In this document: in pieces, positions 1-10,500 of the stretch | Numbering within the stretch: position 1 is the first letter of the stretch | Layout of the letters: each line of letters opens with the position of its first letter | Assembly (NCBI GenBank): GCA_025667525.1 | Contig: CM046876.1 | Coordinates: 85,477,512 to 85,541,511, forward strand | Length of the DNA stretch: 64,000 nt | From: Glebionis coronaria | Taxonomy: Eukaryota > Streptophyta > Magnoliopsida > Asterales > Asteraceae | Direction: 5' to 3' | The notes under the pieces: model-generated | What the model was told of the DNA's origin: nothing | Databases searched by the model: none | What the model saw: only the letters and a program-made list of their open reading frames with translations | Translations under genes and position numbers: made by a program

Positions 1-408
1 CACAAAACCAATCCAATAAAAATTGTCTCATCAAAAACGGAGTTCGAAAACGTAAATACGTAATCCTAAGGTTTCTGGTTTAGTCGTAAAGGACGTTAGA
101 ATAAAATCGTAAGTCCTAATCTCTTCTCGTAAATTTGTGAATTTATGAACTAACACAAATTTAAAACTCCAAAATAATATTCACGGATAAATTTATTTTC
201 TGAAATGTCGGACTGTCACCAAAGACGGTGTATGTAAACGTAAGCACGTAACGTTGAATCCTCCATTTTAGACGTAGTCGATGCTACTCCAAGACGTAAA
301 TCCAAATTTCTTCCCAAAAATAAGTGAGTTCATATTATAATATTAAAATAATATTTTCAATTAATATTTGAGAATAAAATATCAATCATAAATTGACGGA
401 TTGTCACA
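1..408 (-). repeat. 3' LTR of family A copy 1, partial
   Basis: Positions 1-408 align almost base for base with the right end of the other family A LTRs (for example 8711-9119, 52209-52609 and 61167-61570) and end in GGATTGTCACA at 408. On the minus strand this is the LTR start, TGTGACAATCC. Most of this LTR lies left of the window. Confidence 0.9.
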
Positions 409-2342
409 GCATTTACCCCTAAATAGGATCTTTGTCCTCAAAGATCATCTTACCTTACTACTCGCTTCTTATAGAGTTAAAGCCATGTGGGAATTTCCTC
501 CACATTCGGTCTTTTCTCATAAGTGTAATCCATTAAAATACGCGAGTTTCATCAAACATAACTACGGGAATAAGATCAGGCTTAATGTTGACTTACTTTC
601 TCTATCCATGATGTTCACGGGTTTTTGATGAATGCAACTTTTCGCCGATCTAAGCTTTACTAAGGAATAGTCAGATTTTCACTTGATAGGCATTTTATCA
701 AGTTCGATATACGATACCTAATTCACGCAGCTCTTGAAGTCCTAGGGTAGATCCAGCTTGTATGCCTTTCAAACCAATCTTTTTACATCATCTCTATGGT
801 CCCATACAACGGGGACTGGTATCCCATGATTTGTCAGTTCATGAATTCATTTTTCCAAGGTTAAAATTTTTGGCATAACTTCGCTACCCATTTGGCACTT
901 CAAGATCTACATTTCATATTCACATAACCTCTTGCCCACTACCAACTGTCAATAATCAAATCCTAATTTCAACAATCATTCCAGATCTCGCGGGTCGGGT
1001 ATTTTGCAAGGTTAGGTTCGCCATCATAGGAAACCTTAAACCTAAAAGACACGTCCAACTCATAATGGGTGTATGTCGGGTGTCTTCATCTCAACTCCTG
1101 CTTATAGATGCTCTAATATTTAGATCCTAACAAGATTCGATCTTAATCCTAACACGATGGTTATCAATGATAATCTTTTCAAAGGAAAACGATTATACAG
1201 TCTATTACCAAAGGTCAATCATTCAAACATAAAACAACACTTATATTACTTTGTATCGTTACTTTACCTCGTCCCTTCGATTTGGGGTGGTACATAGTAC
1301 TCTCATCAAGGTTCGTTCTCAATGATTTCTGAGCAAATCTCTAGAAATTCGATGCGAAGCGAGGATCTTGATAAAGATGTTCGATACAGGCACACTATGT
1401 TTACATAACTCTTTTGCATTTATCATTAACGGGAATGATATTAGCAAATTTGGTCAGTCTGTCGACGATGACCCAAATCGAATCAAATTCAGATGATGAC
1501 CTTTGCAATAGCTAGACGTTTACTAATGTATGAGGCGATGTCTGCCTTCATAATTGTCATCAGTACAACTTCTTCAGACAAATATACTTTTAGTCATCAA
1601 ATGACATAAATAGAATACTTATACTTACAAATTCCAACATAACTATATCTCACAATCCTCCATATTTAGGCAATCACATGTGGTCTTTAAAACATTTAAC
1701 GCTATCGGCTTTTCAACTCTAATGGTTCACATTAGCCGTGAACCCCCTTTTATTATCTATATTATCCTTTTTACAAACATCGTTTATATTTTAAATTGTT
1801 CGGCAATTTATTTTGCACCTTCATTATTAAGGAACACAGCCTAATTGGTTCTTTATATTTTCTACATAATGTGTCAGTATTTATATTCACTTCTCATGAT
1901 GATATAATTATCATGTCCACAATTCACTAAATATTCTTTCTATATTATGCGTCAGTAATTACGTTCACCTTTCTTCATATTTTCTAAGTTTCAGTTTCGT
2001 CTTATCTATCATTTTTATCAGTTTTTCTCAATCCGGCGTTTAAAGCGTCGATAATTATTATAATTAATTAAATAATAATTATTAAATTTTTATGAAACGT
2101 AAACGTAAAAGTTTTAAATTTCTTAGTTTGACAAATTATATAAAATGTTCAAAAATAGATTTGAATTTAATTAACACGATTTTGTTGATTTATCGAAAAT
2201 GATTATTAAGATTCGTAAATGTTCGAAAAATCTTTGGTTAGACTTTGGTCAAACTTTTCTTATTTGAAAAGCAAAAATTGTCGTTTCAAATTTTAAGTTA
2301 TGGTTTAAATGGTTTTCTCATTCCTCTTAGGTTATCTTGAGG

Positions 2343-2395
2343 TATACACAAACATTTACCCCTAAACAGGAGTTTAGTTAAATGATTTGTGTATA
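2343..2395. other. Conserved imperfect hairpin containing a repeat of the PPT motif (copy 1)
   Basis: The left arm begins TATACACAAACATTTA and the right arm ends TAAATGATTTGTGTATA, with an inner CCTAAAC/GTTTAG pairing and a short loop. The left arm includes CATTTACCCCTAAACAGGA, the same motif that sits next to the 3' LTR at 410-427. A second small palindrome, AAGGGAATAATCCC, follows directly. The arrangement is also present in copies 2 and 3. Confidence 0.7.
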
Positions 2396-5300
2396 AGGGA
2401 ATAATCCCATTAAAATCCTTTGTTTAAAACATTTGCAAAATATATTTCCATTTTCTTTTTAGTATATCTCAAAGTCTTAAAAGGGCTCTTAATTCTTAAA
2501 GAGTCAATTTATATTCCATTATCTTTTAATCACACGGTCAAATAATGTAAATGGTTAAGTCTTAAATCACATGTTAAATATTCAAGGTACATGTTTTTAT
2601 CGTTCGGCCAATTCAGGGCAATCTATAATTAATTATTAACTCCTTTCTATTCTTATAAATAAACAAACGGTCCTTAATGATCGCAAGCATGTATTTATCA
2701 AATTACAGCCTACACACGTGATTCACCATATTTATGAATACTACATGTGCATCGGTCAATCCAAACGACATCTCATGAAACTCATAATGTTCATTACAAG
2801 TACTGGATGTAGTGATTGGAGTAGATATTCTTATTCGCAGACGCGAAATTGATGATAATCATGCCGTGGATCAAATTTCTAAAACATACGCTAAAACCTT
2901 GTAAATGATCGAACAAATCTTCCATTTCGAGTTATGGATATCGTTTTCGATTGTCAATTTACTCAGTTCACAGTAATTTATAACTATAAGGAATGATAAC
3001 ACCATAGCTCTTCATGATGACAGGCTTGGTAGAATAAAATCTTTCTCCGACAACTCTCTCAGTTGTACGGTAACTCCTTACATTCAGATGGTGCTGACTT
3101 ACAGTGCACAAGCCACAAGTGCAGCACCGGAAATATAATCAATACCAATTTCAACTTGCCTTAATGGAGAAAGTTTAGGTAATTCATCAAAAAATACTTA
3201 CTAAAGTTTCAGATAACATAAACATCTTTTAATAATTTTAGTTTAAGTTCTTTCTAGATTATAATATCTATGACTAATTCACAACCACTCACGGTATAAT
3301 TTTAAGTCTAAATGCAGGATACGAGCATCCATCAAGAATTATTTAGATCACTTTTCATAATCAACATCTTATCATTTAGGGGAATTCTATTCGAGTTCCC
3401 ATCAATTAAGACAATCTCGTCATGTCATAATCAATCAATCCATTCTACTGGCACTATCAACTTTTCAGTTTTATTGCCGTCGATAAGATGTGAACTACTC
3501 AAAAGACTAATAATAACTCATAATCCTTCACAAGTTCAAGGATATATGGAGACACAACTATCATTAAAAGAGTAAGGTCAACGCATAAACTATGCGAGAG
3601 AATTTCAAATCAGATTCAGATGAATACATTTAACGAATATGAATATATCCCAGGTTTTCATAATTTGAGTACGCATTCGAAAGCTCCTCGGATCGTTACC
3701 CAGGTCATTCAAATGAAATCAAATCATAAGAAATGATAGGAACGTCGATACATCCAGTCGTGTATCAACACTCGGTAATCAGATACTTTTCCTAAGAATC
3801 TCACTACGGGAGAATTGGACAAGAAAGAATTGTCAATTGTCAAATAAGAAAATTTCCACAGATGAGTAAATTCGACTCAGAAGAATAGATGCTACAGGCA
3901 CATATGTAGGTGTCCCTAACATTATGTCCTTATTTTTCACTTCTTGCAGATCTCATTAAAATTTAATCTTTCACAATCCTCAAAGAAAATGTAGTGTTTA
4001 TTCATTAGTTTTATGGTGACTACTAATCAGTCTTGCATAGTCCATTCCAAATTGTATGTAGGCGCGCAACTATATACAATTTCAAGATTAACGATGCAAT
4101 ACTCAGTTCGTCAAAATTTTATCATCATGTTTATAATAAAAACATTTTCATGCTTAATTCTTAAATAAGAATAAAGAATAAATTTACAAATATTTTCTTC
4201 GTTATGAAAACAATTAAGTTTTCCAAAGCTTTTCGTAAACAACTTCATTTTGATATCAATCACTTATAAATCTCACTTTGAATAATCCTTATTGTGATGA
4301 AAATTAAATTTTCTCAAAGGAGACCGTTTTAACTTTATAAAAACAATGTGTGATCTGCCAAAGAGTGATGAAGAGTTGTTTACCAAGAACTAACTATAAT
4401 ATAATAGGAAATGAGCTTAGCCAAATAATCATGAGGTTCATGATCTCGATGGCACTCAAAAAGAATAATTCACAACGTAACTCAAATCAAGATGAGTACT
4501 CGTTCAATGGGTGCATCACTAATGCGAACATTAGGATGAAGCAATAAAAGATAGATAACATCGATACATGTAGGATTTAGCAATCAAAGGTAGTATTTTT
4601 ATTAATAACAAACAAGTCAAAATTGTACCGTAACACATTACGTGTCACTATGTCATACAATTCTCAGAACTCATCCTACCAACTGATGTCTCAGTTAAGT
4701 TAGGGATTTTTAAAGATACCACCGTGAATACTAATCTACAAGAGTCATTAGGTGTCCCACCTGTCCCGGAAGATCCATCGGTCCCAATTCAGAAGAAGAT
4801 TTCTTCGATTTATTTCTTGGACACTGGGCATCCTCGTTAGTGGACAATGGCCTAGGAACAACACTTAACACAAACTAACAATCAATTAAAACCTTATAAT
4901 TCAATCACAGAACTTAATGACTTCTATTAATAATCTCATATTCCATATGGGTTAAATTTTTCTTTACTCAAATTTCAACCACTTTTATACTCAATTCGAT
5001 ATCCTACCTCATTTTCCAATACTTTCAATCTTATTCTTCGGCCTTGTAAAGGCAATGAAAGCTCAATATGATCAATACTTAATTTCCAATCCTATATCTC
5101 TTACAACAACAATTATCAAATGAGTCACTAGTACGAAATGACTTGATCATTCAACTAGACTTCTTGGAAAGGTATTAGTGGCATGAGGCTTTTGGGTAAT
5201 GGTTCCAATGACAGCCTCAAGTGCAACATTCACCCTTTCGATTTCGATTTAAGAATTGGATGACAACGAATCAGATGACATCTTTCTAGGTGGTATAGTT

Positions 5301-5566
5301 TTGTCAAACTCTACTCTATATGGAAAGATCGTCATGACATCGATATCAGATTTAATCTCGCCAATTCTTTTTCAATATCACAATCAACTAATATCTATAT
5401 TTCTACGAATATCAACCATTTGTTGGGATCATAAATATCCACAACTTGGTTTAGATCTAGGATAGCTAGAATTCCTACGAGAATAGATTCGATTAATTTA
5501 CTAGGGGATTTAGGGTTACTTGTGACAATCTACGTCGTATAAATACCTTGTATAAAAATCAAAATA

Positions 5567-5634
5567 ATCATCAAACAATCATGTAATAAAATTACATCAT
5601 ATATATATAATCATCAAACAATCATGTAATAAAA
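5567..5634. repeat. 42-bp tandem duplication private to copy 1
   Basis: ATCATCAAACAATCATGTAA plus a few more bases occurs at about 5567-5592 and again at about 5609-5634, separated by an AT-rich TATATATATA stretch. Copies 2 and 3 have a single unit at the equivalent place, followed by a different TATATA run. Confidence 0.65.
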
Positions 5635-5796
5635 TAACACTTCTCAGTCTAGGCCTTGTCGGTAACTCGGGAATTCTTCGGCACCGTTATAGTCAAAAGA
5701 TTTTTAGACATTTTTAGAAAAATGTTTTTAGTTAAAAGATTTTGAAATGTTTTATTCAAAACCTTAGTTTTAAAAATCTTTCGTTCTCTATAACGA

Positions 5797-5813
5797 GAGC
5801 TCTGGTACCAAAC
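5797..5813 (-). other. Primer binding site of family A copy 1
   Basis: Immediately beyond the LTR end, the minus strand reads GTTTGGTACCAGAGCTC. The initiator tRNA-Met primer site of plant LTR elements is TGGTATCAGAGC; this has one difference, C for T at the sixth base. The position and spacing fix the element's orientation. Confidence 0.85.
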
Positions 5814-8800
5814 TGTAACACCCCCAAATTTATACAACTCAATACAGCGGAAGACTAGTTGGTGTTACGGGATAGCACATTACTCATATCAAATTTACAT
5901 CGGTCCCAAGTCATTGTATTTCATACAAAGTTTTACAAAGTATTTGAATGGAAATAAGTATTTAGGTGCGGGCCATGAATTCTTGTTGTCTTCCCGAGAA
6001 TTACCTTCAAGTACCTGAGATAAAACATGTTAAAAGAAAAGGTCAGCGATAACGCCGAGTGAATTCATAGAGTTTAATAAATTCCATCAATATAATTTCA
6101 GTATAAAATTATTACTGAAAATCATTTTGTACAAATCATTTTAATAGGCCATAAAATAGCCAAAGTCATTTTATACAAATCCTTATCGAAAATCATAATA
6201 TAGGCATTTGCCTTAAAAATCGTTATACGAGCCAATGTCGTAAAAATATCATACAATACATCTTATGACGTTGTATGAAAATAAAACCGTTATACGAATA
6301 TGGTTATGAAAACCAAAACACGAACATAATATCAATAGTATGACCCTGTATTGCTAGTCAGGCAATACATCATAATTCGGAGCGTCTCGTAGTATTTCGT
6401 TAGTTTTGGATTATTATAAGCCGCATGACATTGTTACCTTACTAAACCAACAACGGGTAGCTAACCCGATACCAATTTTGCCCATCTAAAGTAGCGTGTC
6501 GTCACAAAGGTCACGCTATGGAAATCTTCACATACATAAATTCGCTTACCAATCAATGTGGCACGACGGGGATCAACCGTCAAGGCGCGAACTGGGATGA
6601 TCGTCCCCAAATAGTACTATTAAATGCATAAGCGTCTACCAAATCCCGGTAGTTCACAATTCATGCTAATGGGACTTTTAGTGACATAACCTAACTTTAA
6701 TAATCCATTTTTATTTCATCTATCGGGTCCTTTAATCATTTATCGGGTCATACAATCGGGTCATTCAATCATTCGGGTCCAAAATCAATAAACAAACAAT
6801 CGGGACAAATGGTGTCCTATTTAATAAAAACTAACATGTTATCTACCTCGCGGGTTTATAAAACATTTATAAAAAAACATTTAAAAGAGTGTGAGTCTAT
6901 GAACTCACGTTGATGTGGGAAGGCGGATGATCGGCAATTTGGACGTACGGTACGTGCTTCAATCACGGAAACCTAGACAAATAATACTCGTCTTAGACTT
7001 TTTGTTCAATGACTTTATCAAAATAATAATTATGTATACATATGATGATTTTATATATATGATGATCCAGTGGGTTTACATGTTCTCTTTTACTCATTTT
7101 TGTGTTTACGTATTGGTATCTTCTTACTAGTTTACTAGTTTTACCTATTTACGTGTTTTAAGTCCAATAAGCTTATTATAAGTTATTTAACTTGTTTTAA
7201 TCCATTTTGTACTTATATTATCAGTATTTAAACTTTACAAGTTGGGCCCAAATGGGTTAAGCCCAATAAGGTCTTTTATGAGTGTTTAACTTATTTAGTC
7301 CAATTATTAGCCTAATGTGTTTACTTAGCTCGTTAATGTCCGTTTGTCCTATAGTTCGGGTTTTTATCGGTTTTTACTTGTTATACATGTCTATATATCA
7401 GTATATAAGTTTTATAACGTTTTCATTAGACGTGTCCAACCATCTCAGTTTTATTTAACAAAAACGTTAATTTTACGGTATTAGCCGAAAAAGTCGTAAA
7501 AATCATGTTTATAGTTTTATAACTTATAAAACTTAACAAGTTACCATTTTTATAAAATGTCCACTTATTTACCATTGTACATATTTATATAAATGTATTA
7601 TATAAGTTAGTGGGTTTTAATTTATATTTTATACTATTAAATTTTGAGTGCTTATATAATAGTATTATACTTTAATTTCAAAAATCTGATTTTTATCTTC
7701 ACTTTTACCAAAACTGCCATATCTAGAGTTCTATATGGAGATAGAAGCTCAAATTTTTATCACATAAACTACTCAGATTTGTACCTTAAACTTGTTTTGA
7801 TCATATCTCACTCATTACAATGATTCCTTTGCATGGCCAATTCTCACATGTGTACAATACATATAGCTTACTGTAAATGGATTCTTCTTCATCATTTTAT
7901 CAGTCTATGACCTGTTTCTTTACTGTTTTATACAGCAATCACTTTTAAGCAAGATTTTAGCCTTGTTCTTTATAGTTTTTCACCTTTTTAATCATGTTTA
8001 TCAACACCAAATCCCCACATAACATTTTTATCATCATATAATCATCATATACATATACAATAGGAAATAAAATACATGATTACATAATAAAAATAACAAG
8101 AAGGATAGGAAGAATGATCCTTATACCACCATAGTGATGAAAAGATGAGTTTTTGATGAACAAGGCTTGGTTCCTTGTTACCAAACCTTCAACATGGCAA
8201 ATGAACTTCTTGAGTCCTTCAAATGGATGATTATCTTCTTGAAAATCAGCCCATAAACTCCATGGAAACTCCTTTTTGGATGTTAAGATCACCTCCAATC
8301 TTCTTCTTTTCAACTAGGCTTCATCATATGTTGATAATAGCCTTGGGTTATGGCTAAATTTTTGATGAACATGGTGGTGGTAGTGATATGGTGGACGGCC
8401 AAAATGGGTGAGAGAGAGAGAGAGTTGGATAAATTTGCATGTTGTGAAGTGTGTGTGTGAGAAATGAAATGGTTTTAGCTTAGTTGTTGATGGTTTTAGT
8501 AAACCATATGGACAAGTGTCCATAATAAGCTTAATATTTTGACAACAAGGGGCTTTATGCCTTGTTGTGTCCGCCACTCATGGGGGTGGGACAAGTGTAT
8601 ACTTGTTTCATCCCCTATTAATTTACGGGTACTCCTCGATTCTAGTTTCCTTGATTTGCGTGCCCTCGGTTCATTTTACGAAAAACGTTTTTATAAATTA
8701 TGAATCAACGTCACAAAACGAATCCAATAAAAATTGTCTCATAAAAAACGGAGTTCAAAAACGTAAATACGTAATCCTAAGGTTTCCGGTTTAGTCGTAA

Positions 8801-9119
8801 AGGACGTTAGAATAAAATCGTAAGTCCTAATCTCTTCTTGTAAATTTGTGAGTTTATGAACTAATACAAATTTAAAACTCCAAAATAATATTCACGGATA
8901 AATTTATTTTCTGAAATGTCGGACTGTCACCAAAGACGGTGTATGTAAACGTAAGCACGTAATGTTGAATCCTCCGGTTTAGACGTAGTCGATGCTACTC
9001 CAAGACGTAAATCCAAATTTCTTCCCAAAAATAAGTGAGTTCATATTATAATATTAAAATAATGTTTTCAATTAATATTTGAGAATAAAATATCAATCAT
9101 AAATTGACGGATTGTCATA
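5814..9119 (-). repeat. 5' LTR of family A copy 1
   Basis: This 3306-bp LTR starts TGTAACACCCCC on the plus strand and is homologous throughout to the LTRs of copies 2 and 3. It lacks about 66 bp near 5885 that those have, and carries one copy rather than two of a 44-bp unit near 6140. A cluster of ATCGGGTC direct repeats lies near 6719-6800, and a GA microsatellite near 8408. On the minus strand, TTTATAAA motifs near 6860 and 8690 are candidate TATA boxes, unproven. A plus-strand open frame at 8567-8794 is antisense to the element and is probably chance. Confidence 0.9.
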
Positions 9120-10500
9120 ATTACCAAATGAGGGACTAAAAACACAACACGGGCAAGTATACCCTTTCGTGTATAGTATAGTCTGAGGTAAAGTCTAGGT
9201 CGATCCACGTGATTGTTGTTAACAAGTAAAAACAATGATCTCTAGAGTGTCACAAGCTCTAAATATTTGAGCTTCTAATAATGATTTAAAGGCGCGTTTG
9301 GTTAAGGCTAAAACATAGAAAAGATAGATAGCAAAGATGATTATAAGCACATAAACAATGTAAGACAATATGCCGATTACTAGTCGTACATGCAACATAT
9401 AATTAGTATAACAAGGAATCCTTCTATATATCATGTTATACCAAAAGCATTAAGAAGGGTTTATGTTGGTTTCAATAATTCAAGTACTCGATGAGCCAAA
9501 CCCTCTCGAGCATATGACAAAGCATTAAACAAAATCATGTAACAGTTTTTATGTATTTCATTCCACTAATCGCGACAAAGGCGAATACCAAGATTCATTT
9601 ACTAGATGACATAAAATCCATTCAATCCTATAAGTACTAGTTATAATCATGAATGAACAAAATTCATAACAATGATCACATATAATAGTAATGAGTACAA
9701 GAACAAATCAACCACGCTTATAATCACGAACCAGGGAGAAAGTGCACCGCACAAAGCTCATTGTGCGCCGCACTTCGCCCCTTCGAAGCTAATACAATCT
9801 ATTCATAGTTCTATACATGCCTCAACGAAATACACCAGTAACTACTCCATAATCAAAGGAATAACAAACATAACATTCATCATAATTCCAGAATTGATCA
9901 TAATAAAAGAGTTATTGTGATTATACCAAATGATTACAAGAGTTTGATTCGATGATTAGTTTTTCCAAATGAAAACTTTATACTAATGATCCAATGATCA
10001 ATTCCTTATGCTACGAACTCTTTGTATGATGCTACTACACCCAAAAAACGTCCCTAACTGATGATGAAGAGATAGGAGAAGTGGTAGTGAGTTGATATGG
10101 AATGAGGGGGCCAAAGGGTGATTTTATAGGCTTTCTACGACCCAAAGTGCGCCACACTTTGTCAAATGTGCGCAGCACATTTCCTAAAGGTGGAGCCAAA
10201 GTTTTATTAATGTTGAGAAAAAGTGTTCCGCACTTTTCAAATGTGCGCCGCACATTTTGTCATTTCCAGCTTGGACCAAATGGCAAAGTTGTAGATAATT
10301 CTTTCCTCTTTCCGTGGCCGCTTGAACCAACTAAAACGAAGTTCGTATGCTCAAGATATGGCCAAAACAGTGACAAGTGTCGCGAGATCATAAGCTTGAC
10401 TTTATTTCTTTGTTTAAGCTTCATATCTTCATGTTTTCTTCCTTTTTCTTCCACGACACGTCCTTGTAACCTTTAACATAAAATATATGTATCGATAGTT
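9120..10500. other. Unrecognised segment between family A copy 1 and the D/B complex
   Basis: This segment is single copy within the window. It begins with a stretch containing GTATACCCTTTCGTGTATAG and a GTCTAGGTCGATCCAC block, which looks like dispersed plant repeat sequence, but I cannot name it. Two opposed open frames near 10035-10476 cover repetitive sequence and have no recognised motif. The notable content is the GTGCGCCGCAC motif set, listed separately. I see no terminal repeats or primer site that would define an element. Confidence 0.4.
9742..10253. repeat. Three pairs of a GTGCGCCGCAC quasi-palindrome
   Basis: Six copies occur as three pairs: GTGCACCGCAC 9742-9752 with GTGCGCCGCAC 9763-9773; GTGCGCCACAC 10147-10157 with GTGCGCAGCAC 10168-10178; GTGTTCCGCAC 10223-10233 with GTGCGCCGCAC 10243-10253. 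Within pairs the start-to-start distance is 21, 21 and 20 bp, about two helical turns. These are GC-rich islands in AT-rich surroundings. Confidence 0.8.

Larger units (their letters stand above)
409..5797 (-). pseudogene. Degenerate gag-pol internal region of family A copy 1
   Basis: No long open frame survives, but minus-strand remnants of gypsy pol appear in the expected order. Around 3370-3445 there is a PR-RT linker remnant (MD-stop-L then DYDM, EIV, RIPL). Around 2700-2960 there is RT: a DLFDHLQG stretch, a decayed DLRSGYHQ counterpart, and EMSFGLTDAHVVFIN, corresponding to the [15 protein letters not shown] block. Around 1250-1510 there is integrase: DSIWVIVDRLTKFA, then DPRFASNF, then STMYHPK, with an IN C-terminal remnant near 1000-1110. 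Two conserved Trp codons are stops (TGA at 3435-3437, TAG at 1341-1343), and both stops recur in copies 2 and 3. No complete RT catalytic block was found. The gag region (about 4900-5700) is too decayed to assign beyond a short leader frame. Confidence 0.75.
1..9119 (-). mobile_element. Family A gypsy-like LTR retrotransposon, copy 1 (left end outside window)
   Basis: This element reads right to left. The right LTR (5814-9119) is its 5' LTR, followed on the minus strand by a tRNA-Met type primer site, a 5.4-kb internal part, and the 3' LTR, of which only 408 bp are in the window. The assignment rests on near-identical terminal sequences shared with copies 2 and 3 (TGTAACACCC at the left LTR edge, CGGATTGTCACA at the right edge) and on internal remnants matching Ty3/gypsy PR linker, RT and integrase. 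The last LTR bases here are TCATA instead of TCACA, a probable point change. The left target duplication is outside the window, so ATTAC (9120-9124) cannot be confirmed as the right one. Confidence 0.88.

Noticed and set aside
3312..3575. Plus-strand open frame of 87 codons, with a counterpart at 20566-20811.
   Set aside because: It lies opposite the minus-strand PR-RT linker remnant of family A and is a shadow of that decayed gene.
8408..8424. GA microsatellite as a regulatory element.
   Set aside because: Simple-sequence run present at variable length in several LTR copies, with no further support.
8567..8794. An open frame repeated in the family A LTRs (8567-8794, 17124-17360, 25995-26201, 52066-52284, 61027-61245), possibly a conserved small gene.
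   Set aside because: It is antisense to the element, its conservation is explained by recent LTR duplication, the differences between copies include amino-acid changes, and starts vary. Nothing shows selection on the protein.
10035..10476. Opposed open frames of 72 and 124 codons that could be a small gene.
   Set aside because: They cover the GTGCGCCGCAC repeat cluster, overlap each other on both strands, and show no domain or credible start context.
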